Of a DNA stretch of 64,000 bases, positions 40,985 through 50,940 are shown in pieces. Source of the stretch: Gracilaria domingensis (Eukaryota; Rhodophyta; Florideophyceae; Gracilariales; Gracilariaceae); NCBI GenBank assembly GCA_022539475.1, contig VCMS01000015.1, positions 248,001 to 312,000 of the forward strand. Reading direction: 5' to 3'. The notes under the pieces are model-generated. The model searched no databases, was not told the DNA's origin, and saw only the letters and a list, made by a program, of their open reading frames with translations. How positions within the stretch are numbered: position 1 is the first letter of the stretch; every line of letters begins with the position of its first letter. The position numbers were made by a program, and so were the translations under genes.

Positions 40985-41831
40985 TAGTCTACAGAAGATT
41001 GCATGGAACCTCTTACACGTCTACTTAGGAGCTTTCAAACGCCACGGGCCCTACATAACACAAGGTCTTCTTGCTAAGCTTGTCTCATTGACGGGAAGGG
41101 TGGATCCTTTCATCCTACCGCTCGTGGGTCAGCAGTTTGTCTTTTACTACTATCACTTTGTAGTTGCACGTTACGGACATCTCACCTCACAACGAACCTA
41201 TGAAGTTGAAGTGTCGAATTTCCTGCAGCGGATTGAATCAAGGGAGGCTTTCGAGATCGATCTGGCATTTGATCAAAATCGTGGTGATGTACCCCCTCCG
41301 CTTCAAGTTGATAATAACGCACCAGCAACCCCGGCTCTTCTTGCAATGCCGATAATTGTTGACTACGAGGTCTACAACGAAGACGTGAACTACTTGCAAA
41401 TAGAAATCGGCGGTCCTAGGCTGGAAGACTGGCTCTCTCCACTGGAATGTGAAGAGTGGGAGAAGCATCGCATTGTTTGGAATTGCTTTCATCTCTGCTT
41501 AAGTATTCATTTGATATACGGGCAATACTTCACCCAATATGCCCATGTAACGTTGGGAAGACTGACTAGAAGATTGCACCTGCAGATGAACCGGCTTGGG
41601 GCAGATAGAACTTTCTTTTTCATATATCACTACGTTGTTGGAAAGTATGGACATTTACCGCCTGCGGCAACGCATGAAGAACAAGTTGATGAGTACATCC
41701 GCCGTATGGAACGACATGAAGAGTTTGCTATTGACTTTGAACCGGACCCGGAGTACCCAGAACCTCCATACCCATTCAGATATACTACCGAGGAGGTTTC
41801 CCGAGACGGACCGATCCCTTCTTCTTCATAA
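40866..41831 (+). CDS. Extra retroelement ORF with duplicated ~105-residue domain
   Basis: The product is 321 residues, ATG at 40866, overlapping the end of pol by about 120 nt in another frame, TAA stop. Two copies of one domain follow each other: residues ~28-135 (EWLSPVNTS, IAWNLLHVYLGAFKRHGPY, FYYYHFVVARYGHLTSQ, REAFEIDL) and ~185-300 (DWLSPLECE, IVWNCFHLCLSIHLIYGQY, FFIYHYVVGKYGHLPPA, HEEFAIDF). The domain is all-helical-looking with aromatic-rich helices. The C-terminus is Pro-rich. Position after integrase is where envelope or other accessory genes sit in some Ty3/gypsy elements, but there is no signal peptide or clear membrane anchor. Not recognised. Confidence 0.6.
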   Translation: MPCCCTRRSKSNQTPSNYLRIIVAGWRVSEWLSPVNTSTNSLQKIAWNLLHVYLGAFKRHGPYITQGLLAKLVSLTGRVDPFILPLVGQQFVFYYYHFVVARYGHLTSQRTYEVEVSNFLQRIESREAFEIDLAFDQNRGDVPPPLQVDNNAPATPALLAMPIIVDYEVYNEDVNYLQIEIGGPRLEDWLSPLECEEWEKHRIVWNCFHLCLSIHLIYGQYFTQYAHVTLGRLTRRLHLQMNRLGADRTFFFIYHYVVGKYGHLPPAATHEEQVDEYIRRMERHEEFAIDFEPDPEYPEPPYPFRYTTEEVSRDGPIPSSS

Positions 41832-41896
41832 TTATTCTCTTGGTCGCCGAGGCGTTGCGACCGCTGGGTTAGGGGGCGTGTGGTGGTGGATTATGG

Positions 41897-41927
41897 GGGG
41901 GTGTCCCGCACCCTCTGGGACACCCCC
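41897..41927. terminator. 11-bp GC stem-loop after the retroelement ORFs
   Basis: gggggtgtccc at 41897-41907 pairs perfectly with gggacaccccc at 41917-41927 around a 9-nt loop. It follows the stop of the last retroelement ORF by 66 bp. It may be a structural element of the 3' region or LTR; a terminator role is only a guess. Confidence 0.5.
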
Positions 41928-42053
41928 ACCGAATTTGTTTATATCTCCAGGGGGAGATAGAGGAACCGCAGCGTGGATGCTGCACTTCACATCTCCCCGT
42001 TCGACGTTGTGTCGCGCGCCGCACGTCGCGCCGCGCCAGCCGCTTTGAAGAAC

Positions 42054-42235
42054 GGAAGCTCGCGCGCCGCCCGCTGCGGCGCGCGTGATGCAAGAAGGAA
42101 GCTCGCGCGCCGCGGGGTGCGGCGCGCGAGCCGCATGAAAGCAGTGAAGCTCGCGCGCCGCGCGCTGCGGCCCGCGAGCTGCAAAACTTGAGTGAGGGTG
42201 GAGCGCCGCGCGCTGCGGGGCGCCCGCCACCAAAA
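42054..42235. repeat. GC-rich tandem hairpin repeat, about 46-bp unit
   Basis: About four copies of a unit reading gaagctcgcgcgccgc – variable – gcggcgcgcgagc lie at roughly 42053, 42099, 42145 and 42195. Each copy is internally self-complementary and could fold as a stem. The surrounding DNA is non-coding; apparent open frames on both strands result from base composition. Confidence 0.75.
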
Positions 42236-42239
42236 AAGA

Positions 42240-45200
42240 AATCATCACTGCGCGCCATGGCTTAACGGTGCGCCGGAAGGGTGCTGCTGGTGCTACGGAC
42301 TGCTGGTGCTGCTGTTGCTACCGACGTTGCTGTGACAATTATGTGGGAGGGTGCTGGCTAGCCTTGTAATGGTGTACGGGCGATGACGCTTTGGGGCAAG
42401 ATTGTAACGCATCAAAACGAATCGCTCAAATGCAACCAAGGAGAAACGCCTTTACGAAAGCGGCGACCACACGGGCTCAGAAGAACCTATCTAGAAGCAA
42501 TGACATCATTGGGAGGAATCGTACTGCACTTTAAGTGCGCGATACACCTTGGAAAGAAGAGAAGGACCATTCATCAGGACACTATGGTGTTTACAAGCAA
42601 ACAGTAAGCCGGCCATTAGACCACGAGTGTAGCCCAAAAGGAAGCCGCGGAACCGCTACATAGATTTCCAACATACCCACATCCACCTCAACTTTCTTGG
42701 CCACCATGTCCAACAGCAGCTGCTCCAAGTTTTCCATTCGGGAAGGAGGGGGAGCGTCATCGTCCAACGTGTACTCCATATCGGCAGCATCATCTTCCGG
42801 GCTATAGCTAACACTAGAAGACGACTCTTCAGCCTCATATTCGATTACGGTGGATTACATACGGGGAATATCGGATTTATCAGCCTCGTCGTTCGTCAGT
42901 TGACGAATGTCGGTCGTTACGTTGGTCATCGTGAGCTACTGGCGTGAGTACGGCTCGGATATCAGAAGCGAGTTTGAACACGACAGTACAAACTGAAAAC
43001 AAACGTGATAAGACACGTAGGTACCTCGAACCTGGAACATTATGGGGAAGATACCCCAAAGTGGTGGACCATAGTAGAGCTTTAGCCCTGAGGTGAGCCG
43101 GGGGATGTACTGAATTTGTGCCATCATGGCATGTCATCACTGCTAGGGTATTTAGTGGAGACCGATATTTAGCATGTGGCGTAGGGTAAACGAAGCACTG
43201 TGATTGTAGATATGAACCCCCGAGTTCGAGACCTCATCGCCAACTCGACTCGGGTAGACCACTTCTACCCTCGACGACCCCTCTATCCTTGCATCTCTCG
43301 CCTTTCGTCCTCCCTTTCTGTCGTCACCAACTTTCCTTCTCTTGGCAACCCCATCTTCCCTCAGCGCTATCTGCGCCTCCCTGCCACCAACCTTTCCCCC
43401 TACATCTTCTTATTCTCGGCCGCCTAGTCTCCCGCCGTTCCCTAAACAGTCGCCTTTTGTTGCCTTCCAATGGGCTCGTCCGCACATTGCCGTCATATCT
43501 ACATCCTCGTTCCCCCGGACCGACGTGGGCAGTGGTACGCATTGCACTGGTTTCTTTCCTGTCGTCACCTCGTCTGGTTACTAGGTTTATGGTGGTATCA
43601 ACGACAGGATTGAAATTCTTAGCGTTGCTGATTCTACTGTTTCGCCAACAGCCTCGATGTGTTGGTCTATTGGGGCTGCATTCTGTCGTTGTGTTGGCAT
43701 TCAGGATCGCACGCTGAACTACACTCTCGTTTAATTACTTTTCCCGCTTCCTGTTAGCGGAGAGTATTTACTATCTTGGGGTTATTTTTTCTGCTTTTGC
43801 AGACATTTGAGCTACGTTAACTTGTCGCTCGTTTTGAGCTTGTACTCTCCAGCATTTTTTCTCTCGCTGTTTTTATGTTTGTCACTACGTGCGCTGTTTC
43901 CCCCAAAAATGGCCTATACAGTAACTTTAACGTTCATTAGATAGTCTGAGTTGTTGCTCGGTAATTGCAAAATAAAATTTAATTATGATATTGTAACAAA
44001 TCTACGCATTTCTAGACTACTTCTGCAGTTTGTTAATAACTATAACTTTTCTATGCGACAAATTAGGTGAGTACTCAGAACAGAAATAAAGCATGAAATG
44101 CAGTATTCATTTCAACTGCACAGTTTAGAGATATTTACTATTTCATTTTATGGCGGGAGCGTTTCCTCCTCGCTTTTATCAAAGCAATTAAACGTCTGAT
44201 TTAAACCCCTTTTTTCTCGACAGGGGAGGTGTTGTGGGCATCCTCTTGTGAGAGGAAAAAACGTTCAGGTCGCAGATCGAGGAACTGCCCAACTACTCAG
44301 TTACTTTATATGTTCATTTATATATACTTAATAGGTTAATGAACTTTTAATTTTACTAGTCGCATAAATTGTTATTAAATCGCTGCTTGGAGCTGCGGGA
44401 AATACGTCAACTTCATCAAAAAGAGATATATAGCATGTAGAAAATTTTTCTATTACGAAATATAATATAATTAGAATACGAGCTGTAAAGGGAGAGAACC
44501 TCTGCTAAGAGCGGTACCCGCCAAAGCTTTTTGAAGTGCACACTAACAAAAAAAACCCTAGGTATTGTTTCATAATTTGCGTGACATTCGAAAAACCAAT
44601 AGAGAGAGCTATACAGTACACAAAGAGGTTAAGTAGCCTGTACATGACGTTATGACGCAAACAACTGCAAAACATATTGAAATGTTCACATTAATGGCAA
44701 TATACACTTTATCACAAATATATATGTTCTCATATCTTTGTAGTACTAAGGTCTGTTCTGACAAGACACATCACGATTGAAAGAGAATTAGAACTAGTTT
44801 AGACTGCTGCATTCGATTACTGTATAGCAAAATAGGTTTTACTAATATTTGTACTTGTACAAGGCATACATATTCTGTTTTCAGCACATATATCAAAGTT
44901 AAAAAGCTTGTAACTTTGTTAAACGTGAACTATTTCTAATGAACTTTGTCTTACTTCAAGATCTAATGTTGTACATGCCGTAAATAGCTTTTGAACGCGA
45001 ACAAACACTCCACGTTGAAGATACAGTGTTTGCAATTATGCTCCAGAAGTCTATATTTGTGCGTATATGAACTTGGTAAAGTGTCAACTTGGCAAAATCG
45101 ACATTTCATTCAATAGAAAAGATTTATGCAACATCTTAGCAACAACGTAAGTTTCAGACGTCATCAAAGTGTGACAACTATTGCTTACAGTAAACATTTT

Positions 45201-46140
45201 GTAATTTTAAAATAATAATAAAGATACATCACTAAGAATGACTTTTAATGTAAGCATACTTGTAACGATGCAACAATGAAATTTGTCGTGCCATATCGGA
45301 GTACTGTAAATGATTAAGCCCTACAAGGATTTTTTTGGACAGAACACGAGTTTCCCGCACCTCCCTTTGTAGAAATAGAGACTGCATCGTTCGAATTACG
45401 GCAGCAAAAAAGTACGCAACTTAATATTTATTGATATTTCTCGTAGAAAACTTATGTTAGTATTTCACCATGCAACAACAATGTTGCGACACAACTGCGA
45501 TGAAGGTCTATTGGGTGCACATACATTACGAGTTTGCAAGGTGTACCATTGTTCTAACATCCGTACTCTAGCTAGATACGCGCCACTCTCGCGTCGTCAC
45601 TGTGACTGGTAGGTGAGACGGTCATGAGTGCTTCATACTGGTGTATGTTTCTCACTCTCTTTTCATGCAATACAACACGCATGCTTACGGTGGCATTCCA
45701 AAATCATGTCACTGTCCTCAAAAGGAACTGCATGAAGCTCTCGCATGAAGATATTCTCCAATGCTTTGCTGTTGGATCCATCACCATATGATAAACTCGG
45801 ATGATTTTTGGCAGCAGCTAACGTTGTCCATCTTTTCCACAGGGCCGTATTTATGACTCACTATTTTTGCCGAAGTATGAAGATTGACTGACAAGAACAG
45901 CAGATCGAGTAGTCATTTTCTTATTTTTTTTTACTATTTTTAAGCATTTTGCCTACCCGATTTGGGAATTTCGTGACTAGTGTAGATGACTACGTGTACT
46001 CATTCCTTTATATTGGTAGTCCCACACACGCCTCTGTTTTTCCAAGCACGTTTTGGCGTATCGGCTGAACACAATGCCGCGTTCGCGTTCTGGATGAAGC
46101 CTCAACAAAGATGATACTGAACAGATAGGTACACGGCGTA
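42240..46140. other. Long non-coding stretch, mostly AT-rich
   Basis: The left ~1.4 kb is of mixed composition with only weak open frames. From about 43740 the sequence is clearly AT-rich with frequent stops in all frames. A diverged hAT-MITE-like left end (CAGGGCCGTATTTATGACTC) lies at about 45840. No gene is supported. Confidence 0.5.
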
Positions 46141-46238
46141 AATGTGACAGGTCCTACTCATTCACCTCCCAAATTGGAGGTGTTTCTTCGCCCGGATAGA
46201 TGGTTGATGGTTTTGGTGTGGCGTGTTGCAACGTTCTC

Positions 46239-46292
46239 CGAGATGCTTGCAATGACGTACAATATGTGTTCTACATCATTGCAAGCATCTCG
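46239..46292. repeat. 17-bp perfect inverted repeat upstream of MACPF gene
   Basis: cgagatgcttgcaatga at 46239-46255 and its exact reverse complement at 46276-46292 flank a 20-nt loop. It lies about 125 bp upstream of the MACPF start codon, beyond the TATA-like box. It could be a regulatory operator-like site or a remnant of a mobile element. Confidence 0.9.
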
Positions 46293-46358
46293 AATAATCG
46301 CACTGTTGCAGCAGCAGTCTGAAAACGAAAGACACAATCCGAAAACAGCACACAACGG

Positions 46359-46366
46359 TATTTAAA
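46359..46366 (+). promoter_or_regulatory. TATA-like box of MACPF gene
   Basis: TATTTAAA lies 50 bp upstream of the ATG at 46416, a suitable distance for a core promoter with a short 5' leader. Confidence 0.5.
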
Positions 46367-46415
46367 GGTCTCCAGTGCGAATTCAAACTCGTCAAGTCAT
46401 TATTAACCATCTACA

Positions 46416-48176
46416 ATGGTCAGAAGGGTGATGTCGCTCCTACGATCTCGTGTCGTGCTCTTCTTTGTCTCAATATGTCTCTGCGGTTCTCGCTCAGAGG
46501 CCTTCGACACATGGGACACATTGGGGTTTGGATTTCTTCCCTACGATGGCACTTTTGACTTCTCGCGTGTTCAATCTCGTGTCTTGGATCTCGGTTCTCT
46601 TGTCGAAAGAAATGGGCGTCAAGTTCGTCAGAAAACAACTCTGCATGATTTAGACAACGTCCAAAGGGAGAAACGAGTTGCAGAAGGGTTCAATGAATTT
46701 TCTCGTTCTCTGAAAAGGGATATATCAGCTGGAGGCGGTTTCGCTGGATTCAAAGCCAGTGTGGCCATGCACTACAGGTTTGATACGACTCAACGCACCG
46801 ATTACTTCTTCTCTCGAGTGGCTGCAATTGCCGAGCGTGGACATTTGCGAGTTCAGGACTCTTCTGTGCCTGCCCTTACGCAACTTGTTTTGCCAAACGT
46901 CGCAAGCTACCTTGCTTCTGCCACACCACAGCAGATCTTTTCCATCTATGGAACGCATGTCACTACTGGGATGGTTTTTGGAGGAATGTTGGAGCTTTGG
47001 TCTTCATCAATGAAATCGAGGTTCTCGTCAGAAAGTGAGTACACCATTGCCGCCGATGCAAGCTTCAAAAAGTTCGTAAAAGGCTCATTCTCCCTCACAA
47101 GAGAAGAGCGCCTGCTTGTGGAACGTATGGAGTCAGTCGAAGGCCTTGTTGTCAAGGGCGGAGAATTCAATGTGGGAGAGAATGCTGAATCGAATTGGGT
47201 GCAGTCCACCACGTCGAACTCGCAGGCGATCAAATTTTTGTCTCGGGGTGCCGTTCCCATATGGGATCTGATTCCGAATGCTGCTCAATCCAGGCGTGTA
47301 AAGGAATACTACGAGCAAATCTTTGGGGCCCGACCCATGATTCTGAAACGATTCCAAAGCACGGCGTTGAACTTACTTGACAGGGTTCCTCACCCAGAGG
47401 CGGAGATTTACGTCCCGAAAGGTTGGAAGGTGATCAGTGGTGGCGCAGACGTGGAATTTTATGGGGTTGGCCAGCTTTTGACGAAGTCATACCCGCTTGT
47501 GGAAAACGGAACGCCTGTAGGATGGTTCGCCCAATCGAAAGACCATTTAAAATCTGACGAAGGAAAGATTCAGGCTTTCGCAATTGGTTTATGGGATCCG
47601 TTTGACACTTGGGAGGTCATTGTCCACCAGAGAACTTCATCGAGCAGGGCGCACCCTAGGGCAACTGCATTCCTCCCCAGTTTCTCTGGATACATGGTAA
47701 CAGGAGGGGGAGCGAATAATCTGTGGCAGGAGCCAGGAAGTCTGTTGGTCACTAGTGCGCCCACTTCTGGGCGCTCTCTCGGATGGGTCGCATCGGCAAA
47801 AGATCATCTGCGTTCCGCACCAGGGTCAGTGACAGCGTACGTGATTGGAATGAGATTGGCAGAAGACCCTTACCGAAGAATTACCACACGTGACAGGTCG
47901 AGTAGATTTGGTCCGGCAAATCATCCTTCCGGGACGATTTACGCTACACAGGGATTCTCCTTTGTGGGTGGTGGCGCAGAGGTATCAAGAGGTGGGGTTG
48001 GAAACATGTTGGTTGACCTCATTCCTAGTGCTGATGGAAAAACTTTTTCAGCATATGCGAAGGATCATTTGGAAGTGGACCGTCAGTACATCACGGTGCA
48101 CGGAATTGAGGTAGAAGGAGCTCTCTATATTGATGATATAGAAGAAGTGTTCGGCATCGATCCGACAGCCTTTTAA
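46416..48176 (+). CDS. Secreted MACPF-domain (perforin-like) protein
   Basis: The product is 586 residues, intronless, TAA stop. A signal peptide (VVLFFVSICLCGSRSEA) is followed by the opening of a MACPF domain (TLGFGFLPYDG) and the family signature in PQQIFSIYGTHVTTGMVFGG near residues 171-190. MACPF proteins oligomerise on membranes and can form pores in defence, predation or development. The C-terminal 260 residues are three repeats of about 75-85 residues, starting near residues 330, 411 and 501. Each has a GG-x-A motif, a G-x-LL or similar segment and a [WY]-x-A-x-[SA]KDHL motif followed by a beta strand (AFAIGLW, AYVIGMRL, VHGIEVEG), probably a beta-rich membrane- or glycan-binding module. 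The frame is intact and a TATA-like box is present, so the gene looks functional; target and role are unknown. Confidence 0.85.
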   Translation: MVRRVMSLLRSRVVLFFVSICLCGSRSEAFDTWDTLGFGFLPYDGTFDFSRVQSRVLDLGSLVERNGRQVRQKTTLHDLDNVQREKRVAEGFNEFSRSLKRDISAGGGFAGFKASVAMHYRFDTTQRTDYFFSRVAAIAERGHLRVQDSSVPALTQLVLPNVASYLASATPQQIFSIYGTHVTTGMVFGGMLELWSSSMKSRFSSESEYTIAADASFKKFVKGSFSLTREERLLVERMESVEGLVVKGGEFNVGENAESNWVQSTTSNSQAIKFLSRGAVPIWDLIPNAAQSRRVKEYYEQIFGARPMILKRFQSTALNLLDRVPHPEAEIYVPKGWKVISGGADVEFYGVGQLLTKSYPLVENGTPVGWFAQSKDHLKSDEGKIQAFAIGLWDPFDTWEVIVHQRTSSSRAHPRATAFLPSFSGYMVTGGGANNLWQEPGSLLVTSAPTSGRSLGWVASAKDHLRSAPGSVTAYVIGMRLAEDPYRRITTRDRSSRFGPANHPSGTIYATQGFSFVGGGAEVSRGGVGNMLVDLIPSADGKTFSAYAKDHLEVDRQYITVHGIEVEGALYIDDIEEVFGIDPTAF

Positions 48177-48348
48177 ATCAGAGGCTTTTACGTTCGTCAT
48201 TACGTGATGGGTTTTCTGTTATTGCAGCTGTATCGTTTGAGAGTGTGACATTTTGAAGGATTAAATTGAAACCTCAAATGAAACGAAAACTATTTCAATT
48301 ATTTCCTAGATGGTGCGTATACAATTGTATTGCGACCGGCTTCTTCAC

Positions 48349-49738
48349 CTATTCGCAAGCCGACATGTTTCTCACGAAGCCGTTAACGGCAAACTTTGAC
48401 AGCAGAAATGCTCCGCAGGGGTGCACACTGGCAACTTGATCCGCCCCTCTCACAACTGCAACGTACTGCTGAAATATCGGGTCCATATCCACGATGTCCT
48501 CCATTGGCGTTAGCGAATCTAAATCGCCAACGAGAACCAAAGTCGGAATATCTTTCTGCGGCCCCTTGTCAAGAGGAAGCTCCCGCTTCAGTTGCCCTAA
48601 AGGCATTGCAGGGCAGAGTTTCGCCAGAGACTCAAAACCTTCTGTCAAGCAAAACGGAGAAAAGTCTTGCAGCCCCACGCTTTGTAACACGTCATACAGC
48701 AACCTACCGACCCTTTCTGGTAACGATGTGTCGACATCCCAGGGAATCAAGTCTAACATACTGTTGCAGACAGTTGACACAGACATTGCAATCGAGAAGT
48801 TGCGCAGAGGTTGCACGGAAGGCACCATGACCGCGGCCGCGGCCTTTAAGTCCGTGTAGTTCTTTTCACTTGCAGCGGATGCGATCGCGTCGGCAAAGGA
48901 ATCAAGAGCGAAGCGGTACATTTGGAATACAGTCTCGGATCAATCTTAAGCTCCTCTCTCAGGGCTCTGCTTCGACGTAAACGACGGAGTACCATCCTCA
49001 TTTGGTTCTTAAACTTTCTCCTTGAAAAATCTGGATTGCCTCTGTTTTTCTCTTCATGGATTCGAACATATGCAGCATGATGACGCACTTGATACACATC
49101 GTTGTACCGCAGAGGCACAGGAGAATCGAGTATCATGGACCCAACGCTGTCCGGATGCAGTACACCATAAGCTTGTGAGATGAGAGTCCCGTACGATAAG
49201 CCAAATAGATCAAACTGTTCAAACCCAAGGGCCTTTCGCAGTATTTCCAGATCATTCACTATTGCGGTCGAAGAATAGTGCAGCACCTCATCTCCAATAT
49301 CCGAGAGACAACTTCGGATATCGAACAGAGGTAGATCCAATGAGAGTACAGGAAAAGGCTCAGCCTGCAACGAACAATTCAAACGAGAGGTATTTCCAGT
49401 ACCCCTTTGATCGAACAAGATCACAGGGCGATGCAATGCATCCACGAACTCCTGCATTGTAAGTTCCTCTACTCGGTATTCCAGGGCACTGAACCAGGAC
49501 CTCCTTGAACGAAAACAAGCGCACTGCTATTGCTTGCTTGGGTAGAAGGAAAGCTTATAGCGTAAAGAATGGATATGTTAACGGATTCAGCTGGATGAGC
49601 ATGGTCGAGTGGCACAGAGAGTGTCCCGCACTCTGAATTGGGAAGATGAGATGGACAAAGAATGGGCTCTAACAAGGCCCAGACCCAACTTATAAGCGAA
49701 AGGAAAAGGAAAAGAACTAAGAAGGAAGAGAGCGACAT
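48349..49738 (-). pseudogene. Decayed TAP-like hydrolase, paralogue of the 6.5-kb gene
   Basis: Three minus-strand frames (49738-49469, 49457-48846, 48921-48349) line up end to end with the intact hydrolase at 6495-7889. They cover signal peptide (SSFLVLFLFLSLISWVWA), VPLDHAHP, the oxyanion loop VQGGPG, FDQRGTGNTS, the nucleophile elbow GLSYGT, the cap domain and the acid loop LVGDLDSLTP. One-base frameshifts fall near 49475 (after GGPG) and near 48928 (after IDPRL). In addition the catalytic histidine loop GAGHVA of the intact gene is GADQVA here, so the triad would be incomplete even without the shifts. It converges on the MACPF gene with 172 bp between ends. Confidence 0.85.
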
Positions 49739-50331
49739 TACGAGGTGAAGAGAACTTGGATGCTTGCTGCAGGATCAGGTGGGAACCGAATACAGTTTCA
49801 GAGCTCTACTTATCCTACTGGTGAGTGAATGTAGTCCAGCAGTGTGCTGATAATCATGATCAGCAATGGTTTTCAACAAGTTGGCGTCACATGCAGGAAG
49901 CTCTCGCCTTCAGTTACAAGGGGTGCAAAGTTCTAAAGTACAGCTTTGACTACTACATAATTGTATTTCGCTTAGGGAACGTTTGTAGGGTGGGGGCCAA
50001 GTTGACAGTTCAAATTAGTCCTTGTCCAAGTTCTGATCCACTAGTACCTCCCAGTTGCAGGCTCGGGATTGATATTAGCTGAATTGTGCACGTTCTCTCC
50101 TCATATACAGCGAGCCTCCTAAAAAAACCCCGTATGGCGGGCAGCAAAGATCGAAGTCGCAGCACCCGAATTTCCAATAAATTCATTTCCTTGTTCCCGG
50201 ATAATCCAGTTCTTCCTACTGTTCGGAGCAAATTACTGGTGTGACCAGAGGTGTCTTAAAGTATATTTCTAAGGCAATATATTGCACTAATCGATACATA
50301 TTTCATATTGTATTACTCTTTATCAGAGCTC

Positions 50332-50376
50332 AGAGAAGCGAGCTTCTCTAAGGAAAAACCGCAAAGCTCCTTTGTG
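50332..50376. repeat. Hairpin repeat A, copy 1
   Basis: agagaagc-ga-gcttctct (50332-50349) is followed by aaggaaaaaccgcaaagctcc. The same layout, hairpin then aaaaa-cgcaaagctc, recurs at 50898. Confidence 0.7.
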
Positions 50377-50897
50377 GAGTTTGGTTAGATTGTATAAAAT
50401 ATAGAAATAATCTTTATTATTCCAAGCAGAAGATCCATATTTTCGATATGCATGATAAGATGGACTGCTTAGACTTCTTCTACGTTGAGAAAACTATTGT
50501 TCTGTAAAACTGTAAAACAGATGTATTGATATAAAATTTCAATTCTTAACACACATATGGCACTAATACTATACTTTCTCATTTGTAAAGATTTTAAAAG
50601 CTCAAAAATTTGAATTGCAATTTCAAAAGCGCACTATACTAAGCATTTGAGCATAGGTGCTTAACTGGAACAGAATTGGTAATTTTTGATAAGTGCAAAG
50701 CTTTCTGTACCAAGGAAGGATTTCAAACCGTCAAAAGATAGGGGACAGTATAAGTTTATTCAATGTTTTCTACATAGCGTACTTTTAAACAATTCCATTG
50801 AAATCAAATTTGGTATAAATAATTTTAATTGATGTAAGTGTAAAAGTTTTTATAAATTTAATCCTTTTCATTCACCAACAGTATGAAATAATCAGCG

Positions 50898-50940
50898 TTT
50901 TGAGAAGCAAGCTTCTCAAAAAAAAGTCGCAAAGCTCTTA
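50898..50940. repeat. Hairpin repeat A, copy 2
   Basis: tttgagaagc-aa-gcttctcaaa (50898-50920) is followed by aaaaagtcgcaaagctct, matching copy 1 at 50332 in both the stem and the downstream string. Confidence 0.7.

Larger units (their letters stand above)
20230..41831 (+). mobile_element. Ty3/gypsy retroelement, twice interrupted
   Basis: Parts in order: gag capsid and zinc knuckles, protease, duplicated linker domain, RT, RNase H, integrase zinc motif, [insertion 24.9-25.86 kb], integrase core, [14.1-kb insertion 26202-40305], integrase C-terminus, extra ORF with a duplicated domain. The 5' end is truncated: an in-frame TAG at the junction with the chromovirus fragment (about 20232) precedes an open gag frame, and no 5' LTR is visible. 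A 3' LTR could lie within 41.83-42.4 kb but was not delimited. Confidence 0.75.

Noticed and set aside
41832-42258. Overlapping Ala/Arg-rich open frames on both strands
   Set aside because: They are produced by the GC-rich tandem hairpin repeat and lack coding features.
43590-43640. Resemblance of gattgaaattcttag to small-subunit rRNA
   Set aside because: Only a short string matches; flanking sequence does not continue as rRNA.
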